A stretch of DNA of 64,000 nucleotides from NCBI GenBank assembly GCA_028554795.2, contig CM068828.1:18178436-18242435 (forward strand), read 5' to 3'. Each line of letters starts with the position of its first letter. Positions within the stretch are counted from its first letter, which is position 1. The position numbers and the translations under genes were made by a program. The notes beneath the pieces are model-generated. The model did no database searches, was not told where the DNA came from, and was given only the letters and a program-made list of their open reading frames with translations. Shown here piece after piece: positions 56,007 through 64,000 of the stretch. The stretch is from Sinohyriopsis cumingii (lineage: Eukaryota > Mollusca > Bivalvia > Unionida > Unionidae).

Positions 56007-57490
56007 CTTCTTTTAAACAATATAAGAAATTTTAAGGTCTGTAATAATTTGGGTAAGCTTTGGTCTAAAAATGGTTCTTATAGTTTTCCAAAAAGCATCA
56101 TGTGAGGGTAGGCTAAGAAATAAATGTTTTAGTAAAACATAAACATGTATTACTTTCAAGAAGTTTTGTTATTAGTGGCGTTATTCTATTACTTCATTTA
56201 CTTAGCCTAGGATTGCTTTACAGCAGTTCGTCTAATATAAGTTGGAGTAAGGGTGAACAATGAGATGTTATTGTATCAAGCCTTCCATATAGGCATACAT
56301 AGTACACATATTATAAAACTAGTACAATTTACATGGCTAGTAGAGTATAATTGTTCCACAAAGTGTAGAATAATCATTACGTCTTATATCGTTCAACTAT
56401 TAGTTGTTTTGGAATAAAACAATAACATTGCGAGAAAGACAACTGCTTATTCATTTATGTCTTTCACATCGTTGTTTTATTGTAAATACCAATCTGTGAG
56501 TGTTTCACGCACACTCATTCTTGTATTTGGTGCATATTGATGATTCCGCTGTTTAACTGTGTACAGAGGAACTGTGTTCTAGCTATCCTGGAGTTGAAAT
56601 AGATATACGGTAAGGCAGTAAATGAAATACCAAAATCTGACGTACTCAGGAAGCTAGAGTAAGATCAATTCTAAAGGATATGAAATTCACAAGGCAAGCA
56701 GGGTCGCACACGTTTCTTCAAAATAATGGGTACTGTCAATTCAAGCTAGGTACACAGAGCTATTGACCCAAACATGGAAACTGAAGACACGGGGACATCA
56801 TGTACAACTGAGACTCTCATTATCTCACAAAATGAAAATAAAGACAAACATTACTGGGCCATGCATGTTAGTTACTCAGATATAACTGTGGTTCCTTTTT
56901 CTTATTATCCAAACCAGATGATTAAATCCTTCTAGAATCAAAAGACGATCGCGTCATGAGTATTACTTCTATAGGTAATACATTATTTATTAATCAATAC
57001 TTCACACAGCAAGGTATCAGATGCTGTTTCCATACAGTTCAAAAAAGGTGTTTCAACAGAAGCATATGACGGAGTCATAAATAAGCTTATGTACCAAACG
57101 ATATATTATGCTATTGCAGCTATGTGTAAATTAACACTCTCAATAAATGTTTATACATGATACCAACTACAAAGTATACAAACATTCATTTATTAAATCT
57201 CGATCTCATTTGTATTTGACGCTTCACATTATGACCGCGTTTGTTCTTTTTGGATTCTATTATAAGTTTCATTACGTGTAAATTTGGTTGATTAAATTAG
57301 TTGCCCAATTAGAATGACCTATTAATGAAATTTAAGGACGCACGTTGTCAATTGTGCATCATGGATAACACGTTTACATAGACAGAATGAACAGACAATA
57401 CAAACTAAGAGCGCACACAATTTTGAACAAAAGCACGGAGACAAGGGTAATAAGTACATCCTGCAAAATCCGGACAGATTTACACATATA
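56007..57490. other. AT-rich intergenic DNA, nothing recognised
   Basis: About 1.5 kb without ORFs of coding character, RNA genes or clear repeat ends. Confidence 0.45.
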
Positions 57491-57491
57491 A

Positions 57492-57655
57492 TTTGTTGTT
57501 GTTGTTGTAGGGTTTAACGCCATTTTTCAGCACAAGATAGGCTATACATGGCGGCCAGTATAATTGGTGGAGGAAGAACCCTGGAAAACCCCGGGAAGAA
57601 CCACCGACCCACGAGAAGCTACTGGCAGGCTTTCTCACGTACCAACGTTACATAT
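57492..57655 (+). repeat. Dispersed mollusc-type repeat fragment
   Basis: (TTG)n followed by GGGTTTAACGCCATTTTTCA, TACATGGCGGCCAGTATAAT, GAGGAAGAACCCTGGAAAAC and AGCTACTGGCAGGCTTTCTC. The 'tttaacgcc...ggcggc...ggaggaa(a)ccc...gctactggcaggctttctcacgt' order is one I remember as a widespread repeat in gastropods and bivalves. The class is uncertain. Confidence 0.5.
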
Positions 57656-59000
57656 AATTTGAACATTGATTATAATGGAAGGACAAATATACTATTAAAA
57701 ATGCCCACCCCACCCCCCAAAAAAATAAATAAATAAGAAAAAAAAACAAAACATAGACAATGAGGACAATTTATATCAAGGACAACTGGGACAGCATTAA
57801 CTGTCGCTGACAAAGATATGAGCATGATTTAGAAGTGCATGAGCAGCTTGATTGACTTTGATTTCTGTCATCTAAACGACTGCCACTATAATTTTCAAGA
57901 TCACATCGTCATAACGTAACCACTTTACAGCCATTTTGTTCGTCAAATGTTCAGTAACTAAAACATTAACACCATTTCACTGTAGATAAGTGTCAAATAA
58001 CATAATCTAATTATATGATGTGTAATGCCAATGAGTCTGGTGTGGTTATGTCTACCCTTGCAATTAGTCATGAGTAGTTTGCAACCAGAATCAAATCATG
58101 GTCGCACCATGATTGATCCCTTTCCTTGGTAAAACATGAATTTTTAATTGCTATTTCATACAGCAAGGTGGAAGGCAGTTAGTTCCATAGCTTTTTTATA
58201 TACATAAATTGCACAATTGAGCTCATGTATCACACCATATTTTGTGATATCTCAAGTGTGCTTGAATGTAAGCTAGTGTCATATTCCAAAAAATATGAAT
58301 CCATCTTATTCATAATATTTCATGCTAATTCATTATGTTGTGTTTCTAGTCGGATTTATAGATTACTGTTTTTGTGTGGGAAATATGAACAAGTTTTTCT
58401 TGCAAACACTGTACGACCTTGCGGAGTGTGGTATTTTTCATATTTTCCCATAAAAATGCAGTAAACATTTTATTATATACTCATTTTATTGACTGCCTAG
58501 GGCTTAATAATAATAGACATTGCAAGAAACAATGTAACTTAATTTATGTTTTATCCCAAATACGTTCACAAGCGTAGATTCATCAATACACAATAACAGT
58601 CTGCAGGTACTGTAAGGCTCTGGTATCACGCTTAATTTGGTTTTCGTTATCTGGAGGTTAACCGTCCTCGATATTATTGCCCGGTTCGAATAAATATGAA
58701 TATAAGTGGTGAAACTTGTAAGTTGAATAGATAGCGATCTGAGCAGATATATAGAACAAACCAACACGAGCCCCCGTACATGTAAACAAACAATTTAATC
58801 AATTACATAAAACATCAGGAATATACTCTGCTTTTAGATATAAAATTTTCACCGTATTACAGTAAAGAAAATAAAACACAAATATGTTTAAATAAAGTAG
58901 CCGATCTGTTTACTGATAGTTTTAATTCATCATAGGATCGAGTGAACAATCGAAGTCAATGCCTAGTGCAATTGCATAACCTGTTTCTTCGTTCACTTCA
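57656..59000. other. AT-rich intergenic DNA, nothing recognised
   Basis: No recognisable gene or repeat; short ORFs only. Confidence 0.45.
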
Positions 59001-59520
59001 CTTCCACTGTAGCTGTTCTTTCGATTATGTCGGTCTTGCCTCTTTCGGTCCTCACTCTGTGCGTAGCACTTAGATTCACAGATACGTCACAGGATACGTC
59101 TCAGAATTCGTCTCAGAATTGACATGTCGTACCATACGTTGCAGACTTAATCCGTCGAACCATACGTCGCAGGAGCTATTTTCTCCCTTTGAGCTTTCAG
59201 CGTTCCTCGCTTCTACCGCCAAATTTGTTCATCGGTTTTTCTCGACAACAGTTTTACGAGAGAATTTCTTCCAAATTCTCTCGGGGTTCTCTTGACTTGT
59301 TTTCTCTTGCAGAAAAGCTTAGACTGATCAAAATGTTTGATGTGGCGATATTAAAACTAGGAAATTTAGTGTGCGAAACACGCCCCTTATTTAGCGTAAC
59401 CAATCAGAATCAAATATATCTGCCGCCTTTTTTCCACAGGCGCCAAAATCTGGGGTCAACTTGACCTTCTACGTTGCGACTACGGGTTACTGGATATTTT
59501 CAATTTGTGACAGTTTTACC

Positions 59521-59676
59521 ATGAACTCAAAGTTTACCTTGTCCCTAATAGTCTGTCTGGCTGGTGTACAAACAAATGCTCAATTAAGAATGAAATCCCC
59601 CCCCCCCCGAAAAGACATTACCGGATCATGGCAGTATGGTGATTTAATACGCGCCTGTCCCCATAAATCTAATTAA
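59521..59676 (+). CDS. Possible secreted peptide or first exon (51 aa)
   Basis: The ORF begins MNSKFTLSLIVCLAGVQTNA, a textbook signal peptide (hydrophobic core TLSLIVCLAGV, likely cut after TNA). A short basic/proline part (RMKSPPPRKDITGSWQYGDL) with a C12 run in the DNA follows. The upstream 59.0-59.5 kb is CpG-richer and has a CCAATCAG box at 59,398-59,405, which could be a promoter. A possible donor (GCTG/GTGTAC) lies inside the signal peptide, so the true protein may continue in an unseen exon. Not matched to any family. Confidence 0.3.
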   Translation: MNSKFTLSLIVCLAGVQTNAQLRMKSPPPRKDITGSWQYGDLIRACPHKSN

Positions 59677-59679
59677 TTG

Positions 59680-60985
59680 TTTTCTGGTCTCGACTAATGT
59701 GTTCTTCATAGATCGCCAGAAATTTGCCCCTTCACAGGTACTCTAATTTCCTCCAAGCTACCTTTAAACTTCGTCGCGAGCTCTGCATCAGTTTCAACTA
59801 AAATTTTAAAGTTAGAGTCATATTGCGAATGAATGTGCTTGAATTATGTTTCTATGTGGATCCAACTCAATTCTGTTTTTTCGGATTATAATGGACTGGA
59901 TTATTGGGTCAATTAAGTGCAGTAAGTAAAATGGATTTCAGCTGAAAATGTAGGCTACTCGTAAGCCCAGTTCAGGTTTCTTGTGTATCAGGTTTTGAAG
60001 GACATGTCGGACGGATTTGAAGAACTAACTAAGAACGTACATTTTGAGGAAATTCATGATGCATAAATGTAAGTATATTTATTACTATAATTATTACCAG
60101 CTAAATAAATTATGTTCATGCTCTTTCACTTGCATCTCGCTTTTGAAGGGACCCCAGCTATTACCTGTATCATACAATATGTCTTATCTCTAGACTAACA
60201 TTATATCAAAATAGTTACTTGGGGAAATGTAAAAATCAGCTGTTGTTTTACATTCCATTTCCCCAGTGGAAATAATATTTTTTCGCCGTCTTGAATTATT
60301 GGCTCTGAGACTCTTAGTTTCCTACCAAAACTTACAGCTGCATTTTTTTTTCTTCTCGAATCTAGTATTTGGACCGACTTGTAAAACGGTACATCTCTGA
60401 TAGATGTGCGATAGCCCTTGACATCGATATGCTTTTCTATGCTATATTTTTAGACCATATGGAGCGTTCGTCATAGTCTTAACCATTATATTTGCGAATA
60501 GATGTGAATATTCTCCTAAATAACTTTTTCAATTATCAGAATGGTATTTTCAATTACTGCATCGCTCACGTTTGTTGTTGACATTGCGAATATTACTTCC
60601 ATTTGTATGCTTGTTTGAACGTTTTGTTTCTGACTCAGTGAACTCGCCCACATCGTCAACTTTGTCATCAATACTTTCAGATGGACGAAACAGCTGCTTT
60701 AGTTCATTCACAATCAAATTTAATTAACCAAAATCTAAAGTGCCTATTAAACACGAGTGTAGGTGGTTTGTTTACAAAGTAGCTCCTAATACACTATACG
60801 ATCTTTAGGCATACGCGTAGTACACGTGTATGCAATATGAAGGTGTTCAGTATCGTAAAATACTGCACAATTATGACAATGTAAATTTAATGTTAATAAT
60901 GTTTTATTTTGTATCATATTTTTTCAAAATGAGGTTTGTATGTTCAGCTCTGGCTGATTAATGAATGCTCATCTTACTTATGCGA
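59680..60985. other. Intergenic DNA, nothing recognised
   Basis: About 1.3 kb with no coding or repeat signal that can be named. Confidence 0.4.
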
Positions 60986-60990
60986 TGCGA

Positions 60991-61156
60991 TACAATACAA
61001 TACAATACAATACAATACAATACAATACAATACAATACAATACAATGCAATGCAACGGAATGCAGTGAAATACAATACAACACAATAAAACACAGTACAA
61101 TGCAATGCAATATGCAACACAACAAAACACGATATAATGCTGTATAATACAATACA
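60991..61156. repeat. (TACAA)n pentanucleotide satellite
   Basis: About 11 clean TACAA units, then degenerate ones to 61,156. Confidence 0.93.
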
Positions 61157-61870
61157 TGTATTCATTATTTCAAATCTGTTAGTCAAGACATAAGGTAGTT
61201 GCAATATCGATGTCAAGCAGACGTTAAACAGAAAAGCAAAGCCCAGTATTGTTTCTTTTTGTCTAAAAGGCATACAACTGAAAATTCGAATGTCATGTGA
61301 CTTGCATAACACCTAATCCAGAACATTGGTATCAATAATATGATTTATATGCACATCATGCTAGAAAAGAACCAATGTTTCAATTTGTTTCGTGCTGTTT
61401 ATATACATCTCATCCGGGTGAACCAGGTTCGAGAGAAATAACTTCCATTTTTAAGATTAATAAAAATAAAAAAGTAAACACAGAAAACTTTGCACAATCG
61501 GTGTGCGTAAACAATGTACACTTTTATCAGATTCGCTATTGGTCAAAGGCTATTAGGTTATGCCAAGATCCATGCAAAAACGTAATTCAAATATTTTTTT
61601 CATCAAACGTATTTGCTTTTCCTTGAGAGCGAAGGAAAACTAAAGAAAACGAAAAATGTTATCTGCACCAATATTCATTACAATGATAGACGGAAAGCAC
61701 ACTTGTTGTGAATTAAGGCAAATTTCTACGATAAGAACAGTTTGTAGGGACAGTATTGTAATTAATGATACTTAGAAAGCATTCTGTAATGGGCTTTTGG
61801 ATCCGGTAACATGTTTTTCATCTTTTTAGATAATTGTGTCATTGAAAAATAAATGACTGCCTCCGGATTT
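61157..61870. other. Intergenic DNA, nothing recognised
   Basis: No gene or repeat recognised. Confidence 0.4.
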
Positions 61871-61872
61871 TA

Positions 61873-62105
61873 GGAGCCGCAGTGACTCGGTGGTTAGTGT
61901 TCAAGACTCTCAATCGAAGAATGCAGGCTCGAATTTTGACTGGGTTGGCTATATTGGTATTGCCCTGCGCCCGGCAGATTGCCCCAATTACCTCAGCAGT
62001 TATAGCCTAATTGTGGTGCTTTGCCAAATTGAACAAAGCTGGGTTAGATTTCACTCAGAAAGATGGAATGGTATTAAGTGGAATAGATGCCAGCTACAAC
62101 TTTAA
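61873..62105 (+). mobile_element. tRNA-like SINE copy, degraded
   Basis: Starts GAGCCGCAGTGACTCGGTGG then TTAGTGTTC (box A type). It has GGCTCGAATTTTG (box B type) about 48 bp further on, then a body with GCCCTGCGCCCGGCAGATTG. The spacing fits a tRNA-derived SINE head, different from the SINE at 41,359. No target duplication found. Confidence 0.5.
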
Positions 62106-63019
62106 AAGTTAGGAATGTCATAGTAATGTGTTTTCGGAATAGTCTTGCTGTCTGTGTGCTGTATATAGTTGGACGATCTGACTTTTAAAAACCAAGGTCC
62201 ACACTATGTTTGGCAAGAGATGAAACCCATGTAACTCCAAGATTGTGCTTGAATATCTGGAACATATGACACAGATTTATGAATAATTCTGGAAAATTGA
62301 ACAGAATTAAAAATACATCAAAGCTGACAAAATTGAAGTATGGGAAAGTAATCTACTGTAGTTATGCTCAACCTGTATTATAAAACTGTTTGATTAGGGG
62401 AGAAACAACATGGACGCTAACTGAATGGCTATTAAAGTTTGTCAATAAAAAAAGAAAAACGGACGGCTATTTCAAATGTATTTAGTAACTCCAACATCCA
62501 TATATACAACTGTCCATTGACAATTAAATAGATATTTGATTATTTGTTTGATTGATGGACTGAGCGAATGTCCCGTAATTGGACTTTAATGTGACATAAC
62601 AAGTTTAAGAATAGTGTACCGCTCACGAAATCATACCAGATAGCTGGATTTGAACGTTTGTAGCAAGAAACTGACTGGACCGATAGTCAGCGAATGTTGA
62701 CCCCAAAAAAAGAACAATGTCTTTGTGGTAAAATACATGCATGAGCACATGCCCTTCACCCAAATCAAAAACAGTCATGAAAACTAAAGCTTCAAAATAA
62801 TAGCAAATATATGTGCTTACCATACTTTGTGTTACAGTGTCTCTTCGTCGTTTTCAAGCCGCTTTTGTTGAATAAATAGAGAAAACATACAACTTTGTCT
62901 ATATTGTACTATAGAGAATATTTTAGTCCATCTCAGTACAGAGAATAATATTATAGTAAAGGAAACAAAAGCTGTTAAAATACCCCAACAACATATCTAA
63001 TATAACCAAACTGAAGTCC

Positions 63020-63110
<91 letters not shown>

Positions 63111-64000
63111 TACTGCGAGTAGAGTAACAGCCTTGACGTTACTGGAAGGGAAGTACGGGGTTGAAAATGATCTATGATAGTACATGTATATAGTTAGTTT
63201 TCTCAAACATTCTTACAAACAGCGTATCCCTTTTGTATTGTTTTAATGTTAATAATGCAAACGACATAGTCTAATATTACAATACGTTCACGGCACACTT
63301 TCTATGTCACTGATATATTGGACTATTCAAAGAACCTTGTAAAGATGTTTAGTATGTTTGATTCCAATAGTACCCGGAACGCAAAGAAATATTTCAAGAT
63401 GTTTCTGATTTCCAGGTTAAAGTCTGTGTTAAACCTAATTTTAAAAAGACTATATGAGTAGAATCAAATAATGCAATTACTACACCTACGAAATATAGCT
63501 GGTCCCATACAGCATTCTGTGTATTTTGACTATCACGCCAACCTATTTTAATTTTAAAGATATAGAAAATGTAAGAATAACTGATTGACGCCACTCTGTC
63601 TAAAGACTGATGTGTGTTGGGTGTGTTTATATTTTGTGTATTGTCCTAATGACACTTCGTTCACAATAAAGTATGGATGCAAGCTTAATGCATGATCTGT
63701 AGAGTCATCGAATCATCAATGGAGTCAGCAGAATGCCTGCAAAATGAGATTGAACGCAGACATCAATTTATGATTCGCTTGCACATATTTTGCACAAATC
63801 TTGCAATTGAGATGAACCAAATTGCTTTAATGAAATATTTCTTGTTCAGACTAATTATCTTTGACTTTAATCTATCTCTTTAATCACTGAAGTTATATGC
63901 ACGTAAGTCACATGATAAGGGTAGGTCAGTAGACTCAAACTGAATAATTAACTTAAACGTTTGGCTATTTCAAGTACCTTGTAATACAGACATATTTATT
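62106..64000. other. AT-rich intergenic DNA with a TA microsatellite
   Basis: Nothing recognisable apart from (TA)n at 63,020-63,107. Confidence 0.45.
63020..63107. repeat. (TA)n microsatellite
   Basis: About 43 TA units with one TG interruption near 63,031. Confidence 0.97.

Noticed and set aside
60958-61312. ORFs rich in Cys-Ile-Val-Leu-Tyr at the TACAA repeat
   Set aside because: Translation of the pentanucleotide satellite, not a protein.
1-64000. CRISPR array, rRNA genes, bacterial operons or riboswitches
   Set aside because: No direct repeats with regular unique spacers, no rRNA-like blocks and no bacterial gene organisation. The repeats are eukaryotic micro- and minisatellites.

Overview
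The window looks like a piece of an AT-rich invertebrate nuclear genome, most probably a mollusc. Evidence: long (TA)n and (GA)n microsatellites, LINE, SINE, MITE, Ty3/Gypsy and DNA-transposon copies nested in each other, a tRNA-headed SINE (41.36-41.68 kb) and a dispersed repeat (57.5 kb) of types I remember from mollusc genomes, and copies of the GAGATAACTC / GAGTTATCTC motif common there. No complete host gene could be recognised. There are two weak host candidates: an exon-like stretch at 25.23-25.43 kb (minus strand) and a possible secreted peptide or first exon at 59.52-59.68 kb.

Region 1 (about 1-15,080) is a Polinton/adintovirus-like DNA virus fossil. Capsid-side genes lie on the plus strand (0.2-7.4 kb): an unidentified gene, small hydrophobic virion proteins, a double jelly-roll-like major capsid, an adenain-like protease, a fibre-like protein and a penton-like minor capsid block. 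Replication-side genes lie on the minus strand (7.6-14.57 kb): an HNH nuclease piece, a P-loop helicase and a family-B DNA polymerase. A short divergent promoter at 14.57-14.61 kb separates these from two small plus-strand ORFs. The left end is cut by the window and no integrase was seen. The element is broken in roughly ten to fifteen places, but several ORFs are still open, so it is not very old.

Region 2 (9,263-11,662 and 22,606-25,005) is a pair of nearly identical, exactly 2,400-bp DNA transposons in inverted orientation. Each has an open 562-residue transposase with a zinc-binding N-terminus and a plausible D-D-E triad. The CACTGG ends suggest a Chapaev-like member of the CMC superfamily. 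The left copy sits inside the virus fossil.

Region 3 (15-32 kb) is mostly AT-rich non-coding DNA. It holds an LTR with a primer-binding site (16.34-17.17 kb), a tRNA-Asp-like pseudogene (17.49 kb) and an old Gmr1-type Ty3/Gypsy fossil (27.13-31.93 kb) in which integrase precedes reverse transcriptase. Region 4 (32.76-35.54 kb) is a nearly complete CR1/L2-like LINE ORF2 with its 3' tail.

Region 5 (37.6-45 kb) contains a degenerate, CpG-richer block of coding-like sequence with a fibre-like motif, interrupted by a hAT MITE with a perfect 8-bp target duplication. Divergent segmental duplications, a SINE with a 9-bp target duplication and a roughly 45-bp minisatellite follow.

Region 6 (46.9-56 kb) is a nest. 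A 5'-truncated LINE fragment abuts a broken Ty3/Gypsy element (minus strand), and that element is split by a 3.4-kb composite DNA element. The composite has about 465-bp terminal direct repeats, each bounded by short inverted repeats, and carries a decayed Mutator-like transposase and a perfect 34-bp hairpin. The rest (56-64 kb) is AT-rich DNA with simple repeats, a tRNA-like SINE and no recognisable genes.
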